A DNA stretch of 64,000 nt from Mucilaginibacter sp. dw_454 (GTDB taxonomy: Bacteria; Bacteroidota; Bacteroidia; Sphingobacteriales; Sphingobacteriaceae), in NCBI RefSeq assembly GCF_018449775.1, contig NZ_JAAVVB010000008.1, forward strand, positions 105,787 through 169,786. The letters run 5' to 3'. This document shows, in pieces, positions 34,895 through 44,199 of the stretch. A program made the translations under genes and the position numbers. The notes under the pieces are model-generated. The model made no database searches, had not been told where the DNA came from, and worked only from the letters and a program-made list of their open reading frames with translations. Within the stretch, counting starts at the first letter, position 1. Each line of letters begins with the position of its first letter.

Positions 34895-36172
34895 TTAAGG
34901 CTTAATTACGGTGGTACCTGTAGCAAAGTTCAAATCGGCTATGGCCTTTTGAAGATTATTTTGCTGTTGGATTATTTTAAGTTTTGTGTCTTTGTAGGTA
35001 TCAAAAAAATCGACAAACTCAATCAGACCTATTTGCCTGTCTTTGAAGCTCTTCATCATTGCGTTAAAAAGCTTATCATACTGCTCGTTAAATTCTGATT
35101 GTTGGGTAGTAAACAACTCCTGGGTTAGCTCGTACTGTTTAACCGCGGCAACTACCTCATTTTTTAAACGGGCATCATTTTGTTTCACGGTGCTTTCCTG
35201 GCTTTTCAGCGTATACTCTGCCGATTTGATATTGCCCTGGTTGCGGTTAAAAAAAGGCAGCGGAAGGCCTATTTGCAAACCATAATAGTTTGGCGCGTAG
35301 CTACTGTTCTTATCATAAGATACACCTACGGTGATGTCCGGAGCGGCTAATGCTTTTTGGTAAGCCAAATCATGCGTAGCCGAGTTTAGCTGATATTGGT
35401 TTTGCAGATAATCGGCGCGGTTAGTTTCAGCTTGGGCGATCAAAACTGGAATATCCAGCTTGATCGCTTGGCTTTGTTGATCGGCTAAAACAGGGGTAAT
35501 GTATGTGGTTTCTTTTACGCCTAACAGCGTCTTTAATTCGGTTTGCAGATCATTGATCTGTTTGCTGTTTTCAATACGGTCATTCTGCAGGCCAAACAAT
35601 AAAGCCTTTAGCCTGATCAGGTCCTTCATTGAGGTATTACCTGCGTCGAATGTTTTTTGGATACCATTTACCAGGTTGGTTGCTGTAGCTATCTCCAGCA
35701 CGTAAATCTTATCCTGCGCAACCAGTGTGGCCAACTGGCCAAAATCTAATTGCAGGTTATAACGCAGGTTGCGCATCAAATCATTAAATGCAGCTTCCTG
35801 TATCTGCGCGTTATCTTTAGCTACCTGCACTTGTTTGCCGCGTTTACCTGCGGTGGTAAACACCTGGTTTAGTTGCAAAAACACCTGGCCCTGGCCCAAA
35901 TTATCATTATGATAAAAGAACTTTTTGCTGCCGCCGTCATAAATGTTCTGATCGGTGCTCAGTACGGGGTTGTCCCAAAGCTTTGCTTGTGCTATTAAAG
36001 CCTTTGTCGACTCTATGTTATACTTCTGTGCAAGCAGTTCCAGGTTATTGGCCAAAAACTGCTTTTCGGCATCCTGAAAGTTTATCGCAAGTGTATCAGT
36101 TTGGGCCTTTGCCTTAAAAACTGTAGCTGAAATGAATAGGGGTATTATTAAAAAACCGACTTTAAAACGCAT
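34895..36172 (-). CDS. TolC family outer-membrane efflux protein, CzcC type
   Basis: A 425-residue protein with a signal peptide (to KAKA). Two OEP repeats form the trimeric outer-membrane channel: the first with LAQKYNIESTKALIAQAKLWDNPVLS, the second with ANLNRADYLQNQYQL-like residues and GLQIGLPLPFFNRNQGNIKSAEYTL, a common CzcC segment. It is the first structural gene after the sensor kinase, 69 bp downstream, so an internal promoter is possible. It completes the CzcCBA set. Confidence 0.9.
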   Translation of the reverse strand: MRFKVGFLIIPLFISATVFKAKAQTDTLAINFQDAEKQFLANNLELLAQKYNIESTKALIAQAKLWDNPVLSTDQNIYDGGSKKFFYHNDNLGQGQVFLQLNQVFTTAGKRGKQVQVAKDNAQIQEAAFNDLMRNLRYNLQLDFGQLATLVAQDKIYVLEIATATNLVNGIQKTFDAGNTSMKDLIRLKALLFGLQNDRIENSKQINDLQTELKTLLGVKETTYITPVLADQQSQAIKLDIPVLIAQAETNRADYLQNQYQLNSATHDLAYQKALAAPDITVGVSYDKNSSYAPNYYGLQIGLPLPFFNRNQGNIKSAEYTLKSQESTVKQNDARLKNEVVAAVKQYELTQELFTTQQSEFNEQYDKLFNAMMKSFKDRQIGLIEFVDFFDTYKDTKLKIIQQQNNLQKAIADLNFATGTTVIKP

Positions 36173-36241
36173 AATTATTCTAAAGCACCAAAGGTATTGC
36201 TGCCTATCATCGAATAAATTAGAAAGACATTAGAATTGATT

Positions 36242-37600
36242 TTAATGCATGAATTTTACGGTCATGCAGGTACCCTCGTCTTGTTTAGAGGCTACGGTGA
36301 GCGTACCATTAAAAAGTTGGATAATTTTTTGCGTTACATACAACCCAATACCGCTTCCCACAAAGTTGCGGCTATTTTTGGCTCGGTAAAAGGATTTAAA
36401 AATCAGGTCGAGATCTTCTGCCGGCACACCGATACCCGAGTCTATAATTTCCATCTGGATGGTAGTTTCATCAGCATAAAAATTACACTTAACGGTTTGC
36501 TGGTTAGAGAATTTGAAGGCATTGCCAATTAAGTTATTAATGGCAATATAAAGCAATTGATAATTTGCCGGTATGGTTAACCGGGTCTCGTTTTCCGGCA
36601 TGTGTTCAATGTTCACCTGCAAGGCACCCGGGCCTATTTTGCCTATCCAGTAGTCTTGCAGCTCCCACAATAATTCATCTATACGCACCGGGCTGGTATC
36701 GGCAATGGTATAATCCATGTCAACCTGGGCCAATTCCATCAAACCAGTTATGGTATCTCTTAGTCGTTCAGATTCTTCCAATATCAATTGCAAAACCCGG
36801 TGACTTTCTTCGGGCGGCAGTTGTTTGGCCAGCGCATGCTCGGTTTCGCCAATGATGGTGGTTATGGGCGTGCGTAACTCGTGCGAGGCGTTGGTAACGT
36901 AAGTGCGCTGCAATTCAAAAGCGTTCTCCAGGTGCTCTAATAATCGATTAAAATTATTGGCCAGCTCGCTTATTTCGTCCTTGCCTTTTCCCTCGTCAAC
37001 CCGCAGATGCAGGTTGGTCGCTTTGATTAGTTTCATTTGCCGCACCACATTTTTTATGGGCGATAAAGTTCCCTGGGCCAACCATCGGCTTACCAAAAAT
37101 AAGGTAGCGGCAACTATTAAAAACACAATGAGCATGGCCTCGCGGATGGATTCCAGCTGGTGCATCCCCGTATCATCAATAGCAGAAACCAGGATCACGA
37201 AATTGCCCTGGTTGTCTTTAACGTAAATGCCTACTATTTGTGCCGGATCTGTACTATACTCTAAGTAATTGTATTTACGTACCGCTTCAATGGTCTTGAA
37301 ATCCCAGTATTGTTCATCGTCGCGAATAAAAGCGGCGGTGTTTTTGTCATCATAAAAACGGGTAACCTCGCCATGCAGGTTTCGCATAAAACGTGCGCGG
37401 ACTTTACTCAGCGAATCAGGGCTGATCTCGTCGGCTTTCAAATATAATTGTGCCGCCACGTTGGCGCGGTCATACAAGTGGCGATAAAAGTCATTATGGA
37501 CAATGGTATAAACCGATATGTACAGCGCTATCATTACGGCCAGCAAAATGCCCGAGCCTACCAGTGTAAAGTAAAGCGAAAGCCTGTCCTTTATTTTCAC
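36242..37600 (-). CDS. Sensor histidine kinase of the efflux operon (CzcS/CusS-like)
   Basis: The 452-residue kinase has two membrane helices (about 12-34 and 155-172) that flank a periplasmic sensor domain of about 120 residues. A HAMP segment follows (about 172-230). The dimerisation box is NASHELRTPITTIIGE with phospho-accepting His240. The ATPase part shows NNLIGNAFKFS, DSGIGVP and GSGIGLY. It lies 2 bp behind the response-regulator gene. Genetic linkage suggests it senses periplasmic metal and controls the CzcCBA genes downstream. No obvious His or Cys cluster is visible in the sensor domain. Confidence 0.9.
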   Translation of the reverse strand: MKIKDRLSLYFTLVGSGILLAVMIALYISVYTIVHNDFYRHLYDRANVAAQLYLKADEISPDSLSKVRARFMRNLHGEVTRFYDDKNTAAFIRDDEQYWDFKTIEAVRKYNYLEYSTDPAQIVGIYVKDNQGNFVILVSAIDDTGMHQLESIREAMLIVFLIVAATLFLVSRWLAQGTLSPIKNVVRQMKLIKATNLHLRVDEGKGKDEISELANNFNRLLEHLENAFELQRTYVTNASHELRTPITTIIGETEHALAKQLPPEESHRVLQLILEESERLRDTITGLMELAQVDMDYTIADTSPVRIDELLWELQDYWIGKIGPGALQVNIEHMPENETRLTIPANYQLLYIAINNLIGNAFKFSNQQTVKCNFYADETTIQMEIIDSGIGVPAEDLDLIFKSFYRAKNSRNFVGSGIGLYVTQKIIQLFNGTLTVASKQDEGTCMTVKFMH

Positions 37601-37602
37601 GC

Positions 37603-38283
37603 CTAAGGTTGTTCTGTTTTAAAGATATATCCCTTGCCAATAACTGTATGAATATATTTTTCGGGAAAACCCTTGTCAATTTTATTACGCAGGTAGTTTA
37701 CATACACGTCAACCACATTGGTACCGGTATCAAAATTTATTCCCCAAACCTTTTCGGCAATGGTTTGGCGCGACAAGATCTTGTCGTTATTGTGCATCAA
37801 TAATTCTAACAGGGCGCACTCTTTCGTGGTTAGCGTTATTTTTTTTCCTTCACGCTCCACCGTATTATTGGCTACATTTAATACTATATTTCCCTGGCTG
37901 ATAATAGGCGACGAATCTGAGGTATTGCGACGCAATAAAGCGTCGATACGGGCCTGTAGTTCTTTTAAGTGGAATGGCTTAACCAGGTAATCATCGGCAC
38001 CCGTGTTCAGGCCCGTTACTTTATCGTCTACACTGTTCAACGCAGTTAGCATTAAAATAGGCACTGTTTTATTTTTTTGGCGGATATGACGACAAACGTC
38101 CATACCACCTAAATAAGGCAGCATCAAATCCAGGATGATCAAATCATAAGGTTTACCGGTAAAGCGCTTGATAGCCTCAGCGCCATCGGCAGCAACATCT
38201 ACCGTGTGATGATTCTCTTCGAGCGTTTTTTTAACCAGGGCCGATACCCGGTCCTCGTCTTCAACTAAAAAAATTTGTGCCAT
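37603..38283 (-). CDS. OmpR family response regulator (CzcR/CusR-like)
   Basis: A 226-residue protein with a receiver domain (1-120; acidic pair at 8-11, phospho-acceptor Asp52 in YDLIILDLMLPYLGG, Lys in DYLVKPF) and an OmpR-type winged helix (about 130-224; LTTKECALLELLMHN, VDVYVNYLRNKID, IHTVIGKGYIF). First gene of the minus-strand block with the kinase, TolC-like, adaptor and pump genes. TATATTTG on the minus strand (38301-38294), only 10 bp before the start codon, resembles a -7 box and would give a very short leader. Confidence 0.92.
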   Translation of the reverse strand: MAQIFLVEDEDRVSALVKKTLEENHHTVDVAADGAEAIKRFTGKPYDLIILDLMLPYLGGMDVCRHIRQKNKTVPILMLTALNSVDDKVTGLNTGADDYLVKPFHLKELQARIDALLRRNTSDSSPIISQGNIVLNVANNTVEREGKKITLTTKECALLELLMHNNDKILSRQTIAEKVWGINFDTGTNVVDVYVNYLRNKIDKGFPEKYIHTVIGKGYIFKTEQP

Positions 38284-38373
38284 ATCGTATTAACAAATAT
38301 AGTTTGAAAGTATTATACGACATCTTAGATTATTCTAATGTCTGATTATATTCTTTTAGCATTCTTCCTTTTT

Positions 38374-38464
38374 ACGTCCTCGCGAGCGAGGAACGAGCGT
38401 GACGATCTCTTAACACTTTGCAACCTATCGTATAGAGATTGCCACGCTACGCTCGCAATGACGT
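38374..38464. repeat. REP hairpin, family GTCATTGCGAGCGA (copy 3)
   Basis: Ends ACGTCCTCGCGAGCGAGG and CGCTCGCAATGACGT pair with some mismatches around an unpaired centre. It is the most diverged of the six copies. It fills most of the 208-bp gap between the oxidase remnant and the response regulator. Confidence 0.65.
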
Positions 38465-38491
38465 GTCGGTTATGGTTGGATATTATCAACC

Positions 38492-39835
38492 CTATGAGCA
38501 TTCGTCAACCAGCATTAATATGGAGTGATAATTTTTACCGACAGCATCAGACAAGGCAATCTCACAGGTTTTTGATGATGAATAATAACCGTCAAAATTA
38601 TCAGCCGTAACTTCTTTTGCCTCCGGCCAGGTGGCCGAGTGTGTCAATTCAGGATGGAGAAAACCTCTGTCACCAGCCATGCCGCAGCAACCGGCAAATA
38701 CCGGTACATCAACCTTCTCCGCAAAATGGCGGGCTATTTTGGTGAATTGTGTTTCCAGTCCGGGCATTTTTTGGAGTGAGCATACCGGGTGTAAAACCAC
38801 ATTGGTTTTTTTATGACGGATCCTAAGCTTTGGCATTACATAATCATGAATATAAGTAATGCTGTCGATAATACTTAGCTGATCGAACCTGGCTTTGTTT
38901 TCTTCGGTTAAAATGCTGCGGCAATGCGTCAACGTTTGGGTGCACGAGGTAACATCTAAAACTACCGGCAATTTACCGCCCGCGGTAACCTCCCAAAGCT
39001 TTGCAATGGTTGCGTTGGTTGTAAAGTGATAGGCGTCTTTAAAACCTTTTGAGGAATAGATCTGTCCGCAGCAGTTTTTCTGGATATCCTGCGGGATGAT
39101 GACATTGATCCGTGCCTTGGCAGATACATCCATAAAAGTTTGCATCACACCCTTTTGACCAGGTTGCGGTTCGCCCATTACCCGCGAGATACAAGCCGGG
39201 AAATAAACCACCGAGCGCGTATAGGTGGAGTTATACAAATTACCCGGTATAGGTTCGGCCGCGGCCAGCTGATTAGACCATAACGGGAAGCTAGGGATAA
39301 ATTTCCGCAAAGCTTTGGTCAATTTAAACATGGACTGCGCCCCCAATAAACGGTTGACTAAGACCCCTGTTTTAAGTGCCCAACACACCAGTTTATAAAT
39401 CAACACAAAGCGACGGGCAGTAAACAGTGCGACATCGATTTCAAAGTTAGAATGGTTTTCGCGACGCAAGCGTTTTACCAGGTCACCCGTATTAATATCA
39501 ACAGGGCAGGCTGTGGCACAAAGGCCGTCTACGGCACAGGTATCCAATCCCTGGTACTGGTATTGATCTAGCAGTTCTTTATACTGCGGATGATAACCTT
39601 TATTTTTTAGCCTCAACAATTCACGGCGCACTACAATACGTTTACGCGGTGTTAGTGTGATGTCACGGCTAGGACATTTGTGCTCGCAAAAACCACATTC
39701 TATACAACGGTCTACTTCTTCTTCAACCTGCGGCAGTTCTTTCAGGTTTTTGATATGGGCCTGTTTGTCAGCATTAATAATAACGCCGGGATTAACCAGG
39801 TTATTCGGGTCGATGGTTTCTTTAACCGTTTTCAT
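38492..39835 (-). CDS. Fe-S half of a split FAD/Fe-S 2-hydroxyacid dehydrogenase (possible pseudogene part)
   Basis: An open frame of 447 codons that corresponds to the C-terminal half of one-piece FAD-binding/(Fe-S)-binding proteins (YdiJ-like). It carries two ferredoxin clusters, CIECGFCEHKCPS and CAVDGLCATACPVDI, followed by two CCG domains (CCGQIYSSKG and CCGMAGDRGF). The annotated ATG is an internal methionine. Reading upstream, seven codons (GGEIYRI) lead in the same frame to a TAG at 39857-39859 that ends the FAD half. Homologues normally have EWG here, so TGG to TAG is the simplest explanation. Whether this half is made by re-initiation is unknown. Confidence 0.8.
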   Translation of the reverse strand: MKTVKETIDPNNLVNPGVIINADKQAHIKNLKELPQVEEEVDRCIECGFCEHKCPSRDITLTPRKRIVVRRELLRLKNKGYHPQYKELLDQYQYQGLDTCAVDGLCATACPVDINTGDLVKRLRRENHSNFEIDVALFTARRFVLIYKLVCWALKTGVLVNRLLGAQSMFKLTKALRKFIPSFPLWSNQLAAAEPIPGNLYNSTYTRSVVYFPACISRVMGEPQPGQKGVMQTFMDVSAKARINVIIPQDIQKNCCGQIYSSKGFKDAYHFTTNATIAKLWEVTAGGKLPVVLDVTSCTQTLTHCRSILTEENKARFDQLSIIDSITYIHDYVMPKLRIRHKKTNVVLHPVCSLQKMPGLETQFTKIARHFAEKVDVPVFAGCCGMAGDRGFLHPELTHSATWPEAKEVTADNFDGYYSSSKTCEIALSDAVGKNYHSILMLVDECS

Positions 39836-39856
39836 GATGCGATAAATCTCACCGCC

Positions 39857-41317
39857 CTATTCGGTTTCTACAAAAGGTGCCATGTTTCGGCCGGTACCGT
39901 GCTCGGCTTTTAAAGCGCCATTATATTTTTTTACTACCAGGTCAACCACATCCTGCAAGAATAATTGGTAGCGTTCTATCTCGGCAGGGGTGTCAAAGGC
40001 CTGCGTAACTACAAAGTGAATGTTTCCATCCTTGGCGTGGCCAAAAATGATGGCGCGGGTATAACCATGTTCCTTAAATAATATTTGCAGATCGGTTATC
40101 GCGTCGCCCAAACTATCAACCGGAAAAGCAACATCCTCTAAGATCACCGAAGTACCACTGGCACGTACCGCCCCAACTGCCGGAAACATCCCTTTACGTA
40201 CTTTCCAGAATGAAGCTTGCTCTGATGCAACCGAGGTAAACTCGGCTTCTTGCAATAAAGAAAGCTCGTTTGTGATGGCCAGGAAAGCGTCCATTTGCGT
40301 CTTCAGTTCATCTTGCGTATTACCCTGAAATTCTACCAACAGCGCTGCAGCATTTTCAGGCAGGGTTTTGATGACTGCAGGCATGCTTTCCATATTTTCT
40401 ATGGATTGCATCGATGCCCTATCCATCAACTCGACCGCAGCCGCGCCGGCATTGGTCAAAGGCCTGATAGCCTGGCAAGCCGAATAGATATCGGTAAAAT
40501 AAAGCATGCCGGTCAACTTCTCCGGGTAATCCGGGACGGTTTCCAATACTGCTTCTGCTATGAAGCCTAATGTTCCTTCGGCACCTATTAAAAGGTGCGC
40601 TAAAACATCCATTGGCTCTTTAAAATCAATAAAAGCATTTACCGAATAGCCTACGGTATTTTTAGTTTGATATTTTTGGCGGATCTTGTCATAAACGGCT
40701 TGATCATTCAGAATAGAATCGCGCAGCGTTTTTAGTTGATCATAAATTGGTGCCGATTCTTTTTCAAATCGCTCGTAATCGGCAGGTAGCTCGGTATTGT
40801 AGCGCTTGCCATTTGGCAAAATAAAGGTGATATATTTTACGGTATGATAAGAGTTTTTGGTGACGCCGCAGCACATGCCGCTGGCATTGTTGGAGATAAT
40901 GCCACCCATCATAGCGGCATTTATACTGGCCGGATCGGGACCAATTTTGCGCTGATATTTTTTTAGATAAGTATTAACATTCGCGCCTATTGCTCCCGGT
41001 TTTACCCGCACCTGTTCGCCGCTATTTTCTATCGTGATTTTGTTCCAATGCTGGCTCAGGTCAACCAAAATACCATCGGTGATTGACTGGCCGGATAAGC
41101 TGGTGCCGGCAGTACGAAAAACAATAGGAATATGATGTTGCTTAGAAAAAGCCAACAGACTAATCACCTCGGCCTCAGACACCGGCAACACTACGGCTTG
41201 TGGCCGCAAATAATAAAAACCTGCGTCTGATGCCGAAGCTACCAGGTCAATCAGGCCTGTCTTTATCCTGTCGGCGGGCAATATGGCCCCCAATAAATCG
41301 CCGATCTTTTGATCCAC
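39857..41317 (-). CDS. FAD half of a split FAD/Fe-S 2-hydroxyacid dehydrogenase (ends at in-frame amber codon)
   Basis: The 486-codon frame has the FAD-binding PCMH domain (IPIVFRTAGTSLSGQSITDGILVDLS, GGIISNNASGMCCG, GAEGTLGFIAEAVLE). The first part of the FAD-linked oxidase C-terminal domain follows, with the conserved end AEHGTGRNMAPFVETE. It stops at TAG exactly where relatives continue with WG and the rest of the C-terminal cap. The whole frame 41317-38492 is 942 codons with this TAG as its only interruption. Relatives oxidise D-lactate, glycolate or D-2-hydroxyglutarate and pass electrons to the Fe-S half. It is 20 bp behind the PfkB kinase gene. Confidence 0.82.
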   Translation of the reverse strand: MDQKIGDLLGAILPADRIKTGLIDLVASASDAGFYYLRPQAVVLPVSEAEVISLLAFSKQHHIPIVFRTAGTSLSGQSITDGILVDLSQHWNKITIENSGEQVRVKPGAIGANVNTYLKKYQRKIGPDPASINAAMMGGIISNNASGMCCGVTKNSYHTVKYITFILPNGKRYNTELPADYERFEKESAPIYDQLKTLRDSILNDQAVYDKIRQKYQTKNTVGYSVNAFIDFKEPMDVLAHLLIGAEGTLGFIAEAVLETVPDYPEKLTGMLYFTDIYSACQAIRPLTNAGAAAVELMDRASMQSIENMESMPAVIKTLPENAAALLVEFQGNTQDELKTQMDAFLAITNELSLLQEAEFTSVASEQASFWKVRKGMFPAVGAVRASGTSVILEDVAFPVDSLGDAITDLQILFKEHGYTRAIIFGHAKDGNIHFVVTQAFDTPAEIERYQLFLQDVVDLVVKKYNGALKAEHGTGRNMAPFVETE

Positions 41318-41337
41318 TATAAGAGTTATTTTTTAGG

Positions 41338-42351
41338 TCAGATAGCTTCGCGGTAACCGAAAAGCTGTGCTAATTTAAGACATTCTGTCGAAGGTAGTAT
41401 ACCGTCTGAAGAAGTTGGTTCAAATAAACTTGATGCAGCAGCACAAACACCCAGATTCAAGCATTCAGTAATTTCCCGATCATTATGCACACCAGTTAAA
41501 ACTCCCGCCGCAAATGCATCTCCCGCGCCGGATGCCCCCGCAATCTTTTCAGCCGGCATATTAATGCTGGGTTGATAATGGGTTTGCCCACCCCTGCTTA
41601 CAGCAATAACACCTGTAGGAAAATGCAGGATCACCCATTGCTTAACGCCCATGTCGATAATCCGATGCGCAGCTTCATAGCATCGCTTCAGGATAATGTT
41701 GCCGTCAATCATCGTCGATATTCCAGTGATCATCCCGGCCTCATACTCGTTTACAAACAGATAATCTATATAAGGTAGCGATGGCGGGATCACATCTTTA
41801 AAACGGTCCGACCGCTCACTAACAATGTCTACCGAAGTAATCAGTCCGCCGGCTTTGGCGTTTTTTAAAACTTTGGTGGCGCGGGTAGTCCCGTCAGCCT
41901 CGATGATATCGAGTTTATCTAACAACAGCAAATAGCCCAAATGGAAAATCTTATCCTGCGAACCAGAAAAATCAAAATCATGAATATCCAATAAAGCATT
42001 AGCACCACGCTGATGAAAAAAAGTGCGTTTGCCGGTGCTTTTTACACTCATAACATCGGTATAGGAGGTATGCGCTGCTTTAGTTTGACGGATTTGGTTG
42101 GTGTTAATACCCAAACTCTGACAATGGCTGATGATCCGATCTCCCTTTTCATCATCGCCTACCAAACCTACCCCGCTGAGCGGGAAATCGGCCTGGAGTT
42201 TTACCAGCCCCATAATAACATTATAAGCCGAGCCGCCATTACAAGCGCTTTCGGTAAATATGTTTACCAGCTTTTCTTCCTCCGGAAAAACATCGATCAG
42301 TTTTACCTGATCCATGATCCAGTTGCCGCCAACCAAAATACCGTTTCTCAT
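41338..42351 (-). CDS. PfkB family carbohydrate kinase
   Basis: A 337-residue ribokinase-fold kinase. Features are the N-terminal GG pair in ACNGGSAYNVIMGLVKL, the lid segment, FVNEYEAGMITG and the catalytic motif GASGAGDAFAAGV with base Asp278. It phosphorylates a sugar or sugar-like alcohol; the substrate is not predictable from these motifs. It lies 3 bp after the lyxose-isomerase-like gene and 20 bp before the oxidase. In the context of isomerase and aldolase it would make the phosphorylated ketose (inference). Confidence 0.87.
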   Translation of the reverse strand: MRNGILVGGNWIMDQVKLIDVFPEEEKLVNIFTESACNGGSAYNVIMGLVKLQADFPLSGVGLVGDDEKGDRIISHCQSLGINTNQIRQTKAAHTSYTDVMSVKSTGKRTFFHQRGANALLDIHDFDFSGSQDKIFHLGYLLLLDKLDIIEADGTTRATKVLKNAKAGGLITSVDIVSERSDRFKDVIPPSLPYIDYLFVNEYEAGMITGISTMIDGNIILKRCYEAAHRIIDMGVKQWVILHFPTGVIAVSRGGQTHYQPSINMPAEKIAGASGAGDAFAAGVLTGVHNDREITECLNLGVCAAASSLFEPTSSDGILPSTECLKLAQLFGYREAI

Positions 42352-42354
42352 AGG

Positions 42355-42930
42355 CTATTTATCGCTTAACAGTTTTACTATCGGGGTTTCGTCCTCGTCA
42401 ATTTCTGCGTAACGGCCAATGTTGGGGTCAGAGAAAAAGTTATCGTTCACGTCATCATTCGCGGTAGATACCTCGCCGATGATACATTCGTCAGAAGCCG
42501 GGAAAAATTCATGCCAGATGCCAGGCTCAATCGTCACACGTTCGCCAGATTTCAAATGCAATTCATCGCCAGATCTAAATGCTTTGAACGCGCCATTAAC
42601 TTTCATTTGGAAAGCTCCCTGGCCTGCTAATCCATTTGACGGGTCCTGCGCCCAAAGGCGTATTACCAGTTCGCCGGTACGGCAAATAATATCTTCTTTC
42701 TTTTTTTTATGGGTGTGCGATGGTGTGGTTTGCCCCTTGGCGGCATACATCAGTTTTTCGCAATATTCTACCTCTTCGGCCAGGTTAATCAAGATCAAAC
42801 CAAACTTTTTAAAATCGCCTAAGCCAAAATCGGTTACGTCCCAGCGGGGCTGCGGCGGCAATGTCCAGCCGTTTTCTTTAAAAAACTTGCCCGAGCTTAC
42901 AATTGCCTGGTTAATCTCTGATCTTTTCAT
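42355..42930 (-). CDS. D-lyxose isomerase-like cupin sugar isomerase
   Basis: The 191-residue protein matches the D-lyxose ketol-isomerase family of single-domain cupins that convert aldoses such as lyxose and mannose to ketoses using a divalent metal. Metal ligands are placed as expected: His72, His74 and Glu79 (SHTHKKKKED), and His140 (EPGIWHEFFP). The start overlaps the stop of the Gfo/Idh gene (ATGA), indicating translational coupling. Related cupins act on other aldoses too, so the substrate may not be lyxose. Confidence 0.85.
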   Translation of the reverse strand: MKRSEINQAIVSSGKFFKENGWTLPPQPRWDVTDFGLGDFKKFGLILINLAEEVEYCEKLMYAAKGQTTPSHTHKKKKEDIICRTGELVIRLWAQDPSNGLAGQGAFQMKVNGAFKAFRSGDELHLKSGERVTIEPGIWHEFFPASDECIIGEVSTANDDVNDNFFSDPNIGRYAEIDEDETPIVKLLSDK

Positions 42931-44075
42931 GCCGGTTGGGTTTGGTTGTAATCTATTTTTTCGACGGTTTGATTAGCGAATGATTTCAGCGCCGCGTCAA
43001 AAACATAATGACTAGCCACCGCTTCGTCTGGCGTAACGCAACCAAAACGACCGTTCAGGAAACCTTCGCGCTCGGCTACATAGCCGGCCAACATTTGCAT
43101 AAAGCAATCGGCAAAGCCCGGCTCAAAAATACCACCTGTAATAACCGGGAACGGCACACCTTTAAAACCAAGGTCGGTACGTTGCCAGTACTGGTCGCCA
43201 TCTATACGGAAGGTCCATAATGCTTTGGTGTCCTTAGTGCTGTATTTTACGCCCCCTTTAGTACCAAAGATCTCAATGTACCAGGTATTGGTTTCGCCCG
43301 GCGCGATACGTTTCATCTCCAGTAGCATCGGCACCTGTTTGCCGTCGATGGTTACTTGTGTATTTAACATAGCATTGTTCCAGGTGTCGCAAACAGCCAT
43401 GCCACCTTTACCATCCGGGCGCTCGGTTACTATTTTTTGCAGGCTGGCATAAACCGACTCAGGTTTCCAACCTAATCGCAACGGAACATGAAGCACATGC
43501 ATCCCCAGATCGCCCATTACACCTATTTCGCCACAATATTTAACCTGGCGTTTCCAGTTGATGGGTTTATTAGGGTCGATATCGCTTGAGTGCAGAAAAC
43601 CCGCTTTAACCTCAATAATTTCACCTATTCGTCCAGATCTCACTTCCTCAATTACACGCTGCGGACCCGGCAGGAAAGGCATTTCAGAACTGCAACGCAC
43701 AAAGCGACCCAGCTCTTCGCCCTTATCGCGGATAGCCAAAGCAGCGTCTAAATCAATGCCAAAAGGTTTTTCGGCCAGCAAATCTTTGCCGGCTTCCAAT
43801 ACCTCGATATAAAAATCTTTATGCAAATTATGTGGCAGCGCCACATAGACAACATCAATATCGTCGCGCTGCAAAAGTTCTTTATAGTCAGCGGTGAGTA
43901 ATTCAACCGAGGGGATATTTTTGTACCATTCCAATACTTGCGGATTCAAATCGCAAACGGCTTTCAACGCCACTTGCGCAGGAAAATCGTTCAATGCAAA
44001 CCAACGTCCAAATGAGCTCGCGGCTTCGCGGCCCATCAATCCACCACCTATAATACCTATGTTAATTGTTTTCAT
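42927..44075 (-). CDS. Gfo/Idh/MocA family oxidoreductase
   Basis: A 382-residue NAD(P)-dependent sugar dehydrogenase-like enzyme. The N-terminal Rossmann motif is IGIIGGGLMGREAASSF. The nicotinamide-side motif is AEKPFGI, and the catalytic region contains GDLGMHVLHVP, with the Asp and His placed as in the family (D-x3-H). It is preceded by a REP copy and an aldolase gene on the same strand and is tightly coupled to the isomerase gene. It could oxidise a sugar or epimerise it through a keto intermediate. Confidence 0.88.
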   Translation of the reverse strand: MKTINIGIIGGGLMGREAASSFGRWFALNDFPAQVALKAVCDLNPQVLEWYKNIPSVELLTADYKELLQRDDIDVVYVALPHNLHKDFYIEVLEAGKDLLAEKPFGIDLDAALAIRDKGEELGRFVRCSSEMPFLPGPQRVIEEVRSGRIGEIIEVKAGFLHSSDIDPNKPINWKRQVKYCGEIGVMGDLGMHVLHVPLRLGWKPESVYASLQKIVTERPDGKGGMAVCDTWNNAMLNTQVTIDGKQVPMLLEMKRIAPGETNTWYIEIFGTKGGVKYSTKDTKALWTFRIDGDQYWQRTDLGFKGVPFPVITGGIFEPGFADCFMQMLAGYVAEREGFLNGRFGCVTPDEAVASHYVFDAALKSFANQTVEKIDYNQTQPA

Positions 44076-44105
44076 TTTGAATGTAAGTTTTAATCTAATA
44101 TAAAT

Positions 44106-44186
44106 TTGTCATTGCGAGCGAGGTACGAGCGTGGCAATCGCAAGGATGCACAGTTCGCGATTGCCACGCTACGCTCGCAATGACAA
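44106..44186. repeat. REP hairpin, family GTCATTGCGAGCGA (copy 4)
   Basis: Near-perfect inverted repeat between the aldolase and Gfo/Idh genes, within a run of same-strand genes. The loop begins AAGGATGC and ends TTC, as in copies 5 and 6. Its location inside a probable operon means it may modulate read-through or mRNA stability. Confidence 0.8.
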
Positions 44187-44199
44187 CTTTTTTATCCCC

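Noticed and set aside
30527..38283. Copper/silver Cus system
   Set aside because: The pump has the acidic DFGIIIDGAV helix-4 motif of divalent-metal CzcA-type pumps, and no CusF-like protein is present.
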